NCBI GenBank assembly: GCA_038147335.1
Contig: JAYQTK010000006.1
Location: 124,001-188,000, forward strand
Direction: 5' to 3'
Origin: Marisimplicoccus sp038147335
GTDB taxonomy: Bacteria; Bacteroidota; Bacteroidia; Flavobacteriales; Flavobacteriaceae
DNA: 64,000 nt
The notes beneath the pieces are model-generated. The model saw only the letters and a list, made by a program, of their open reading frames with translations, did no database searches and was not told the DNA's origin. A program made the translations under genes and the position numbers. Shown in pieces: positions 37,154-45,083 of this stretch. Position 1 is the stretch's first letter. Each line of letters opens with the position of its first letter.

Positions 37154-37848
37154 TCTTTCATTAACCTGAATCCTTCCCCATGCACATTGATAATTTTAAG
37201 TGATGAGTCTTTTTCAAGATATTTTCTAAGTTTTGCAATATATACATCCATACTTCTTGATGTGAAATAATTAGCATCTCTCCAGATTTTATTTAATGCG
37301 ATATCTCTAGGCAGCAAATCATCAAAATTTAACACTAACATCTTTAATAGCTGATTTTCCTTTGGAGATAACTTAAACGAATTTCCTTCTTTATGAGTTA
37401 ATATTCTAAGCTTAGAATTAAAAGAAAACTCACCAAAATCAAACTCGAAAATATCTTTTTGTTCAGTATTTACAGATGGTTTTCTATTAAGTATAGATTT
37501 TATTTTTGCTAGTAGTATCTCTGAATCAAAAGGTTTTGTCAAATAATCATCTGCACCTATCTTATATCCTTTTAAAACATCATCTTTTAGATTTTTTGCG
37601 GTCAAGAAAATTAGAGGAATAGCTTCATTGACTTCTCTAATTTCTTTTGCCAGAGTTAAACCATCTTTAAATGGCATCATAATATCTAGAATACATAAAT
37701 CAAATTCTGATTTATTGAACTTTTCAAAGCCCTCGATTCCATTGGCTGCAAGAGTTACGTCGTAATTATTGATAGTTAAATAATCTTTAAGTATCCTTCC
37801 AAAATTAGGATCATCTTCTACCAATAGAATTTTTTTATCTGATTTCAT
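37150..37848 (-). CDS. OmpR-family response regulator
   Basis: This 232-residue two-component regulator has a receiver domain (about 1-120) with phosphoacceptor aspartate D55 in LCILDIMMPFKDG, acidic pocket VEDDPN and switch residues in IFLTAK and DDYLTKPF. It is joined to a C-terminal OmpR/PhoB winged-helix DNA-binding domain (about 135-230; LSPKENQLLKMLV, RSMDVYIAKLRKYLE). It resembles RprY of Bacteroidota. It overlaps the sensor kinase gene by 14 nt and is surely its partner; targets are unknown. Confidence 0.92.
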   Translation of the reverse strand: MKSDKKILLVEDDPNFGRILKDYLTINNYDVTLAANGIEGFEKFNKSEFDLCILDIMMPFKDGLTLAKEIREVNEAIPLIFLTAKNLKDDVLKGYKIGADDYLTKPFDSEILLAKIKSILNRKPSVNTEQKDIFEFDFGEFSFNSKLRILTHKEGNSFKLSPKENQLLKMLVLNFDDLLPRDIALNKIWRDANYFTSRSMDVYIAKLRKYLEKDSSLKIINVHGEGFRLMKD

Positions 37849-39427
37849 CTTTAAGTGTTTTAATATTTATATAGAACTTAGTTCCAGAACCTTTCTTACT
37901 TTCAAGCATAATTTTACCCTTATGAAAATCAACAATCTTTTTAACATATGAAAGTCCTAGTCCATGTCCTTTAATATCATGGATATCTCCATTTTGTTCT
38001 CTGTAAAATTTTTCAAATACCATCTTTTGGGTATTCTTGTCCATACCAATTCCATTGTCTTGTACACATATCTCTATATTATCATCAATGTTTCTTGTTG
38101 ATACTATAATTGAGGGTTTGCTTTTTGAGTATTTAACTGCATTGTCTAAAATATTAATAATAATATTTTCTAAATGATTGCTATTTCCTAATATATTTGA
38201 GTTATCCGCATTTAATGAAAGATTAATAGAACCCTTATTGCTTTCAACTATAAGCTTGACATGCTCAACAGCATCCTCAATTACTTCATGTATATTTGTC
38301 TTTTCCATATCAAATGGATTAGAACTTTTTTCCAACTGAGATATCCTCAAAATATTTTCAACTTGAGATAGCATTCTTGCATTCTCCTCCCTAATCATAC
38401 CCAAATACGAAGTGAATTTGTCATTAATATTATTCTTTGAACTTGATATTGCATCTAGTGCTAGATTAATAGTTGCAATAGGTGTTTTAAATTCATGTGA
38501 AATATTATTAATAAAATCACTCTTTATTTCAGAAAGCTTTTTCTGTTGAATAATTTGATACAAAGCACTTGTTGAGATAACAATTATAATTAAGGTGAGC
38601 ATAAAAGATAGAGTAGCAACACCTATAATACCTGATAAAACATATTCTTGTTTTTCAGGAAATGAAACAATAAGGTCATATTTTATAGGACTAGACCTAT
38701 CATATAAAAAAGGTATGGAATATTTTGGACCTGATTGTACCTCAATGTAATTATTAGATTTAACTTTTGTAGAAAGATTATTACTATATATTCCAAACTC
38801 ATATGGGGTGGTGATATTTCTATCACTAAAACCTTGGTTCAAGAGGATCTGAATCTCTCTAGAAGTTGTTCTCTTGTGAATAGGTAATGAAGATGCATAT
38901 TCTTGGAAAGCAGATTTATATTTTTCAAATTTAAATAAGTCAATATCTTCAACACTTTTTAATTTAGATATTGAGGCATTTAACCTATTCTCTCTTCTAT
39001 CAAATATGTTCTTATTAACAATTGTAGTTTTAACTGCTTTATAATCCTTTAAATTATCATCTCCGTATCTATTTGATAAATTATCAGGAAGGTTGATATT
39101 ATAATCTTCTTCTAGAATACCATAAGCAAAAAAAGTTGAAAGATTGGAAGATTGATCTTCATCTAAAAATAGAAAAACATCGGTAAAATTTTGTTCATCT
39201 GGTGTCCCAATAGAGTCAATTAACATTTGATAAGTATTTACATAGTCATTTAATTCCCTACTTTGAATTTCATCAACAACTTCTCTTAATGTTCGATTGA
39301 CAGCTAAAGAAAATTCTTCTTCCTTATTCTTCCACGAGGAATATATCCAGTATCCTTGCATCAGAATTATTCCTATTAAGGAAAATGACATTAGAAGAAC
39401 AAGTGATGTATATAGTTTTCTATTCAT
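37835..39427 (-). CDS. Two-component sensor histidine kinase
   Basis: This 530-residue membrane kinase has a transmembrane segment near the N-terminus (about 8-28), a periplasmic sensing region of about 230 residues and a second transmembrane segment (about 265-290). A HisKA domain follows with the phosphorylated histidine in NNISHEFKTPIATINLALD (about 308), then an ATPase domain with N-box NIILDN-type IIINILDNAVKYS, G1 DNGIGM and GHGLGLSYVKKIV. It resembles RprX. It is transcribed with the response regulator after it; the signal it senses is unknown. It starts 56 nt downstream of coaE. Confidence 0.92.
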   Translation of the reverse strand: MNRKLYTSLVLLMSFSLIGIILMQGYWIYSSWKNKEEEFSLAVNRTLREVVDEIQSRELNDYVNTYQMLIDSIGTPDEQNFTDVFLFLDEDQSSNLSTFFAYGILEEDYNINLPDNLSNRYGDDNLKDYKAVKTTIVNKNIFDRRENRLNASISKLKSVEDIDLFKFEKYKSAFQEYASSLPIHKRTTSREIQILLNQGFSDRNITTPYEFGIYSNNLSTKVKSNNYIEVQSGPKYSIPFLYDRSSPIKYDLIVSFPEKQEYVLSGIIGVATLSFMLTLIIIVISTSALYQIIQQKKLSEIKSDFINNISHEFKTPIATINLALDAISSSKNNINDKFTSYLGMIREENARMLSQVENILRISQLEKSSNPFDMEKTNIHEVIEDAVEHVKLIVESNKGSINLSLNADNSNILGNSNHLENIIINILDNAVKYSKSKPSIIVSTRNIDDNIEICVQDNGIGMDKNTQKMVFEKFYREQNGDIHDIKGHGLGLSYVKKIVDFHKGKIMLESKKGSGTKFYINIKTLKDEIR

Positions 39428-39483
39428 TGACTATAAAATTCTCAAAATTTAAATTTATAATTTCTTAATAAAATGTTAAGAAA

Positions 39484-40071
39484 CTACTTTAGGTTTATTA
39501 GTGTATCGTGAATTTCTAATACTTTGCCCTCCAATTCAGTGAAATTAATATTATCAATTATAAAATCACATTTATCAATAATTGAAGTTTCATTTATCTG
39601 ATTCTGTATTCGATTTAACACATCATCTCTAGATAGTTTATCTCTTTGCATTACCCTATCAATTCTAGTTTCTTTTGGGGCTTTAACGTATATAATCTTA
39701 TCAAAAAGATTCTCTGTTTTAGTTTCAAAAATAATTGCTGCTTCTTTTACAATATAGTTTTCGTCTCTATGTTTAAAGCAAAAATTATCAAAATCTACAG
39801 CTACTGCAGGGTGAATTATTGAATTTAGAGACTTAAGTTTTTCTTTATCGTTAAAGACTATTTTAGAAACTAATTTTGAGTTTAGTTCATTTTCATTATA
39901 AATATCTTCTCCAAATAGTTGTTTTATTGAGTGTATTATTTTTTTATCAGAACTTATTAATTCTTTTGCAGATTCATCAGCATTGTATGTGCTTATACCA
40001 ATTTTTTTAAAGATTTCTAAAACACTAGATTTTCCAGATCCAATTCCTCCGGTTAATCCGATAATTTTCAT
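39484..40071 (-). CDS. coaE: Dephospho-CoA kinase
   Basis: CoaE makes the last step of coenzyme A synthesis. The 195-residue protein begins with the P-loop IIGLTGGIGSGKSSV and contains YNADESAKELI and the lid-region sequence RIDRVMQRDKLSRDDVLNRI. It overlaps the fabI stop by one base. coaBC, catalysing the middle steps of the same pathway, lies 2.6 kb upstream on the same strand. Confidence 0.94.
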   Translation of the reverse strand: MKIIGLTGGIGSGKSSVLEIFKKIGISTYNADESAKELISSDKKIIHSIKQLFGEDIYNENELNSKLVSKIVFNDKEKLKSLNSIIHPAVAVDFDNFCFKHRDENYIVKEAAIIFETKTENLFDKIIYVKAPKETRIDRVMQRDKLSRDDVLNRIQNQINETSIIDKCDFIIDNINFTELEGKVLEIHDTLINLK

Positions 40072-40883
40072 TATGAATTTAATTTATCAATAATTTCTTG
40101 ACTTACACCAACACTTGAAAACCCCCCATCATTATAAATATTTTGAAGAGTAACTCTTTTTGTGTAATCAGAGAAAAGCGATACGGTTAGGTTAGCACAA
40201 TCTTCAGCAGTAGCATTACCAAGTGGTGAGGTTAAATCAGCATATTTAAGAAAATCATCTAATCCTTTTACTCCTTTTCCAGCAGTTGTTAAAGTTGGTG
40301 ATTGAGATATTGTGTTTACTCTAACATTTTTTTCTTTACCAAAGAAATAGCCAAAGCTTCTTGCAATGGATTCTAAATATGCCTTATTATCAGCCATATC
40401 GTTATAATTTGGAAAAGTCCTTTGTGCAGCTATATATGTTAAAGCAACAATACTACCCCACTCTTTCATTGCGTCTAGTTTTAGTAGAGATTGCATGAGC
40501 TTGTGAAAAGATACTGCAGAAACATCCCAACCTTTAGCTAACCAATCATAATTTAAGTCTGTATAATGTTTACCTTTTCTAACATTAACAGACATTCCTA
40601 TCGAATGAAGAACAAAATCTAATTTTCCGTTAAACTTTTCAGTTGCATGAGAAATTAATTTTTCTAAATCTTCTAGATTGGTTGCATCGGCAGGAATTAT
40701 TTCAGAATTAGTTTTCTCAGCTAATTCATTTATTGTCCCCATCCTTATAGAAACAGGGGCATTTGTGAGGATAAACTCACCTCCTTCTTCATATACCCTT
40801 TCAGCAGTTTTCCATGCAATAGAACTATCATCTAGTGCACCAAAAATTATACCTTTCTTACCTTTTAAAATAGAATTTGACAT
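40071..40883 (-). CDS. fabI: Enoyl-[acyl-carrier-protein] reductase
   Basis: FabI reduces trans-2-enoyl-ACP with NADH in fatty acid elongation. It is a short-chain dehydrogenase-fold protein of 270 residues. Visible are the cofactor motif GIIFGALDDSSIAWKTAERV, LHSIGMSVNVRKG and the FabI-type catalytic pair Y-X6-K in NYNDMADNKAYLESIAR. Its ATG at 40883 overlaps the stop of the small membrane-protein gene upstream. Confidence 0.95.
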   Translation of the reverse strand: MSNSILKGKKGIIFGALDDSSIAWKTAERVYEEGGEFILTNAPVSIRMGTINELAEKTNSEIIPADATNLEDLEKLISHATEKFNGKLDFVLHSIGMSVNVRKGKHYTDLNYDWLAKGWDVSAVSFHKLMQSLLKLDAMKEWGSIVALTYIAAQRTFPNYNDMADNKAYLESIARSFGYFFGKEKNVRVNTISQSPTLTTAGKGVKGLDDFLKYADLTSPLGNATAEDCANLTVSLFSDYTKRVTLQNIYNDGGFSSVGVSQEIIDKLNS

Positions 40884-41053
40884 TACTTATATTTTTTATT
40901 TTTTGGTTTCTGCCAACTAAATGCTGCTCCAATTGCAACACCTACTGCTAACCATACTGGTTGATTTGTTGAAGCAAAAACTGCTGCTCCAATTGCAGTC
41001 CAAACACCAATCCATGCACCACTATTATTAGAATTCTTATGTTTCATATTCAT
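40883..41053 (-). CDS. Small glycine-rich membrane protein
   Basis: This is a 56-residue protein from ATG 41053; in-frame alternatives are GTG 41068, directly after the recN stop, and ATG 41047. The sequence has a polar N-terminus, two hydrophobic glycine/alanine-rich helices (WIGVWTAIGAAVFAS and WLAVGVAIGAAFSW) and a lysine-rich tail. The GxxxA spacing suggests helices packing in the membrane. It lies between recN and fabI and overlaps fabI. I do not recognise the family beyond noting that similar small proteins occur in flavobacteria. Confidence 0.6.
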   Translation of the reverse strand: MNMKHKNSNNSGAWIGVWTAIGAAVFASTNQPVWLAVGVAIGAAFSWQKPKNKKYK

Positions 41054-41068
41054 ATTATAAAGATACAC

Positions 41069-42721
41069 TTAATTCAATAACTCATTAGCAAGTTCATTTG
41101 CTGATTTGTTTGATTTATCTCCTGATAACATCTCTGCGATTTCTTTTACTCTTTCTTTATCTTCAAGTAATTTGATATCAGTTATAATTTTATTTTCGAC
41201 TTCCTTTTTAAATACCTTGTAATGAAAATCACCTTTTGATGCAACTTGAGGTGTATGTGTTATAACTATAACTTGCATATTCTTTGACATTTGACCCATT
41301 AAATCTGCAACTTTTGAGGATACAGATCCTGATATACCAGTATCAATTTCATCAAAAATTATAGTCGATAATTTAATATAGCTAGACAAAATTGATTTAA
41401 TTGAAAGCATTATTCTTGAAACCTCCCCACCCGAGGCTATATTTCTTAGATCACTATATTTATCACCTTTATTTGACTTAAGTAAAAATTTACCTTCACT
41501 AAATCCATTTTTTTGAATTGATTCTGTTTTTGACAAATCAATTTTTATTTCTGAATTATTCATTCCTAATTCAGACAAGTTTTGATTTAATAATTTCTCA
41601 AAATCGTTCTTAACAGAATATCTTTTTTTATGAATAAGATTAGCTCTAGAAATAAGATCACCTAATAAGATATCTTTTGAAGATTTTAAATCTTTAATTT
41701 CTTGATCAATATCTTGATGTCCATCTACAACCAATATTAGGTTCTCCTTTATTTTAATTAATTCATCTATTGATGATACTCTATGTTTATTTTGTAATGT
41801 ATAGATTTTATCAAGATTTCCTCTTAATTGATTTATATCTTCTTCTGAGTTAGAGAGGTCATTAAGTATTGATTGAGAGTCATCAATCATGTCATTTAGA
41901 CTTTGAATGATAGAACTAAGGCTATCTGCCAAAGAATTAATTCGATTAGAAGATCCTGAGACTTTGTTTAGCTTTTTTACAATATTTGAGAGTTTTTCTG
42001 AGATTCCTACATGCTCCGAATTAAACTCTTCATTAATTAGAGCTAAGGCTTCTTTAATATCATCTACGTTATCTGCCTCCTTAACTTTGTTCTCTATATC
42101 TTCTAGGTCAATATTATCAAGATCTATACTATTAAATTCATTTAATAAGTAATTATTATAATCAAGATCTGAGTCAAGAGTATCTCTTTGTATTTCTTTT
42201 TCTTTAATTTTTTTCTCTAAAGCCATTAAAGACTTAAAATCATTTGTATAAGTATTGAAATTAATTGTGTTATTTGATAAAGAATCAAGAATTAAAAAAA
42301 TAAAGTTTGTATCTAGTATATTGAGATTGTTAAACTGAGAGTGAATATCCAGTAAAGAATTTGTTAAACTTGATAATTGGTCTAGCCTAACAGGAGTATC
42401 ATTAACAAATGCTCTTGATTTCCCACTTTGATTAATCTCTCTTCTAATTATTGTATGATTATCAAAATCTAAATCATTATCTGAAAAAAATACCTCAAGA
42501 TTTTGACCATTAAGGTCAAAAGTTGCTTCAACAAAGCACTTTTTATCTTTATTGATAATTTTTGTATTGTCAACTCTGGAGCCAAGAACAAGTGATAACC
42601 CTCCCAGTAGAATTGACTTTCCAGCTCCCGTTTCTCCAGTGATTGAAGTCATACCATTTTCAAATGATATTTCAACATTATCAATTAGAGCATAATTACT
42701 TATTCTTAATTTTTTTAACAT
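41069..42721 (-). CDS. recN: DNA repair protein RecN
   Basis: RecN is an SMC-like ATPase acting in double-strand break repair. The 550 residues have the N-terminal ATPase half with Walker A GETGAGKSILLGGLSL, a long coiled-coil region (about 150-370) and the C-terminal half with signature LRNIASGGEVSRIMLSIK and Walker B IIFDEIDTGISGSVS. The ATG overlaps the end of coaBC by 26 nt, leaving no gene between them. Confidence 0.94.
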   Translation of the reverse strand: MLKKLRISNYALIDNVEISFENGMTSITGETGAGKSILLGGLSLVLGSRVDNTKIINKDKKCFVEATFDLNGQNLEVFFSDNDLDFDNHTIIRREINQSGKSRAFVNDTPVRLDQLSSLTNSLLDIHSQFNNLNILDTNFIFLILDSLSNNTINFNTYTNDFKSLMALEKKIKEKEIQRDTLDSDLDYNNYLLNEFNSIDLDNIDLEDIENKVKEADNVDDIKEALALINEEFNSEHVGISEKLSNIVKKLNKVSGSSNRINSLADSLSSIIQSLNDMIDDSQSILNDLSNSEEDINQLRGNLDKIYTLQNKHRVSSIDELIKIKENLILVVDGHQDIDQEIKDLKSSKDILLGDLISRANLIHKKRYSVKNDFEKLLNQNLSELGMNNSEIKIDLSKTESIQKNGFSEGKFLLKSNKGDKYSDLRNIASGGEVSRIMLSIKSILSSYIKLSTIIFDEIDTGISGSVSSKVADLMGQMSKNMQVIVITHTPQVASKGDFHYKVFKKEVENKIITDIKLLEDKERVKEIAEMLSGDKSNKSANELANELLN

Positions 42722-43916
42722 TCTTATAAATAGTTTCCATTATATCTATTGAAACATCTTTTTTATGTTTCTTTTCAAATGGAGTAATTTCTAAATCTGA
42801 ATTTATAAAATCAATTTGATTAAAGTCATTTGAAATTGGATTAAAATCTCCAATTTTATTAACTATTATTGCGTCAAGATTTTTAGACTTCAATTTTACC
42901 TTTGCATTATCAATGTGATCATCAGTCTCCAGGGCAAATCCAACTAGATATTGATTCTTTTTTATTTTGCCTAATTCCTTAATTATATCCTTGGTAGGTT
43001 TAAGTTTAATAGAATCTAAACCTATATCTTTTTTAATTTTAGTGTCTTTAAATTCAGCTGGTTTAAAATCAGAAACAGCTGCAGAGCAAATTACAACGTC
43101 AGATGATTTAAAATGAGTAATAGTTTCTTCAAACATCTGATCAGAATCTAGAACCCTATATGTATCTATATTTAACAAGTCCATTGATAAATTCGTTGGA
43201 CCTAAGATAAGTTTCACATTTGCTCCAAGAGAAATAGCTGCTTTAGCTAAGTGATATCCCATTTTTCCAGATGAACTATTACCAATAAATCTGACTGGAT
43301 CAATTTTTTCATGAGTTGGACCAGCAGTTATTAAAAAATTAAGATTATTTAGTGGAAGAGATTCTTTAAGCTTAATTTCAATATGTTCAATTATCTCTTC
43401 TGGCTCCAACATTCTGCCTTCACCTTCTAAACCACTTGCAAGAGAGCCTTTACCAACAGGAAGTACATTAGTCTTATTCTTAACTAATTTCTGAATATTT
43501 TCTTGATTAAGAGAATTTCTATACATTTCAAGGTCCATTGCTGGAGCAATAAATACGGGGCAACTACTTGATAAATAACATGCTAAAAGAATATTATCAC
43601 ATTTAGCATTTGCCATTGAAGATATAGAATTTGATGTAGCAGGAGCAATTATAAAGATATCAGCCCATTCGGAAAGCTCCACATGATTATTCCAAGTGGG
43701 GTTTCCGTTTTTCTCAGTAGAAAATTCTGAGTAAACATCATTTTTTGAAACAGTTGAAAGAGTAAGAGGAGTGACAAATTCTTTAGAGGAAGGAGTCATA
43801 ACAACTTTAACATTACAGTTTAGCTTAACAAGTTGCCTTATAAGTAAAGGTGTCTTATAGGCAGCTATTCCACCTGTTACTCCTACTAGTATATTCTTTT
43901 GAGCTAAAACACTCAT
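42696..43916 (-). CDS. coaBC: Bifunctional phosphopantothenoylcysteine decarboxylase / phosphopantothenate-cysteine ligase
   Basis: CoaBC couples phosphopantothenate to cysteine and then decarboxylates the product, giving 4'-phosphopantetheine for CoA. The 406 residues show the flavoprotein CoaC half (ILVGVTGGIAAYKTPLLIRQ, the N-rich TSNSISSMANAKCDNILLA, APAMDLEMY) and the CoaB half from about residue 195 (ITAGPTHEKIDPVRFIGN, SSGKMGYHLAKAA, SAAVSDFKP). It sits in rpoZ-coaBC-recN order. Confidence 0.94.
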   Translation of the reverse strand: MSVLAQKNILVGVTGGIAAYKTPLLIRQLVKLNCNVKVVMTPSSKEFVTPLTLSTVSKNDVYSEFSTEKNGNPTWNNHVELSEWADIFIIAPATSNSISSMANAKCDNILLACYLSSSCPVFIAPAMDLEMYRNSLNQENIQKLVKNKTNVLPVGKGSLASGLEGEGRMLEPEEIIEHIEIKLKESLPLNNLNFLITAGPTHEKIDPVRFIGNSSSGKMGYHLAKAAISLGANVKLILGPTNLSMDLLNIDTYRVLDSDQMFEETITHFKSSDVVICSAAVSDFKPAEFKDTKIKKDIGLDSIKLKPTKDIIKELGKIKKNQYLVGFALETDDHIDNAKVKLKSKNLDAIIVNKIGDFNPISNDFNQIDFINSDLEITPFEKKHKKDVSIDIMETIYKNVKKIKNK

Positions 43917-43927
43917 TTTATTGAAGT

Positions 43928-44260
43928 TTATTGCTCAGTATCAGCTTCTGTATCCCTATAATAGATTTTATTTTCAAGCCATTCTTCAATAGCTATTGCA
44001 TATGGCTTAGGAAGTTTTTCATAAAATTTTGAAACTTCGATTTGCTCTTTATTCTCAAAGATTTCTTCAAGGCTATCATTGTGAGTGGCAAACTCATCGA
44101 GTTTATCATGTAATTCTTTCTTGATTTCAGAATTAATCTGACCTGATCTCTTTGCAATTATTGAAATAGCCTCATAAATATTATCAGTAGGATTTTCAAT
44201 CTCAAGTTTATTATATGTTTTTGTGCTGTTCGCTGCGTTGGAGTTTCTGTATTTATTCAT
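43928..44260 (-). CDS. rpoZ: RNA polymerase omega subunit, Bacteroidota type
   Basis: This 110-residue protein fits the RpoZ-like omega found between bamD and coaBC in Bacteroidota. The NIYEAISIIAKRSGQIN region corresponds to the conserved omega helix that contacts the beta-prime subunit, and LPKPYAIAIEEWLENKIYYR is a conserved C-terminal stretch of this clade. It would help assemble RNA polymerase. It lies 11 nt upstream of coaBC and 8 nt downstream of bamD. Confidence 0.85.
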   Translation of the reverse strand: MNKYRNSNAANSTKTYNKLEIENPTDNIYEAISIIAKRSGQINSEIKKELHDKLDEFATHNDSLEEIFENKEQIEVSKFYEKLPKPYAIAIEEWLENKIYYRDTEADTEQ

Positions 44261-44268
44261 TAGTTTAT

Positions 44269-45015
44269 TTATAAAAGTTGTTTAGCAATATTAATCTTTT
44301 CAGACAAGTCTTCAATAAAAATGGTATCTGGATAATACCTTAAAAAATTATCAAGTGACCTCTCTAATTCTGTAACTCTCTCAACAATTCTCGACTCAAT
44401 ACTATTTATAGCAATTTCATATTGAGACAACCACTTATAATAGAGAGCCTCCTCTCTAAAAATAGTACCAGGATTGTCAGCTATAAAGTTATCAAGTGAT
44501 TTAATTGCTGAAGCATAATCTCTAATAGTATAGTATTGCTTTGAAATTTCAAAGTCTTTTTCTTCTAGCTTATTCTGAAGCTCATCCATTAGTTCAAGTG
44601 CCTCTGAAACATATTCACTATTTGGGAATCTATTTATAAATACCTGGAGTTTATCAATACCAGTGTATGTATCATCTTGATCAAGTGTATAACGAGGTGA
44701 TAACATGAAATATGATTTAGCCTCCATAAAATATGCTTCTTGAATCCTTTGGCTATTTGGATAAGATTTTATAAAATTTTCAAATTGAATTGCAGCAGAG
44801 TAATATAATTTAGTCTCAAAATAAGAGTTTGCAAAAAAGTAGACTAGTCTTTCACCCTGAGGTTTTCCTCTGTAACTTGGTATAATTTGCTCAATCAATG
44901 CATTTGCCCTTCTAAACTCTCCGTTATTATAATAATTCTCAGCTGCAGTATACTTATCAACCTCATTTTCAGTGCTATTAAGTAACTTTTGATAATCATT
45001 ACAGGATAGCAACAA
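44269..45015 (-). CDS. bamD: Outer membrane assembly lipoprotein BamD, start disrupted
   Basis: BamD is the essential lipoprotein of the BAM complex that inserts beta-barrels in the outer membrane. The visible 248 residues are TPR-like helices (AAENYYNNGEFRRANALIEQ, FIKSYPNSQRIQEAYFMEAK, FINRFPNSEYVSEALELM) with a lipobox LLLSC at the start. The open frame begins at a TTG only four codons before the cysteine, too short for a signal peptide. Upstream in the same frame are NILFNVFSIL codons, then a TAG; an ATG at 45050 in another frame would give MYR-NILFNVFSILLLSC if one base were added near 45042-45045. A one-base deletion or a non-canonical start is therefore likely. Confidence 0.85.
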   Translation of the reverse strand: MLLSCNDYQKLLNSTENEVDKYTAAENYYNNGEFRRANALIEQIIPSYRGKPQGERLVYFFANSYFETKLYYSAAIQFENFIKSYPNSQRIQEAYFMEAKSYFMLSPRYTLDQDDTYTGIDKLQVFINRFPNSEYVSEALELMDELQNKLEEKDFEISKQYYTIRDYASAIKSLDNFIADNPGTIFREEALYYKWLSQYEIAINSIESRIVERVTELERSLDNFLRYYPDTIFIEDLSEKINIAKQLL

Positions 45016-45083
45016 AATTGAAAAGACATTAAAAAGAATATTCTATACATGTAGATTTATTGTTTGGCAAATTTAATATAAGT

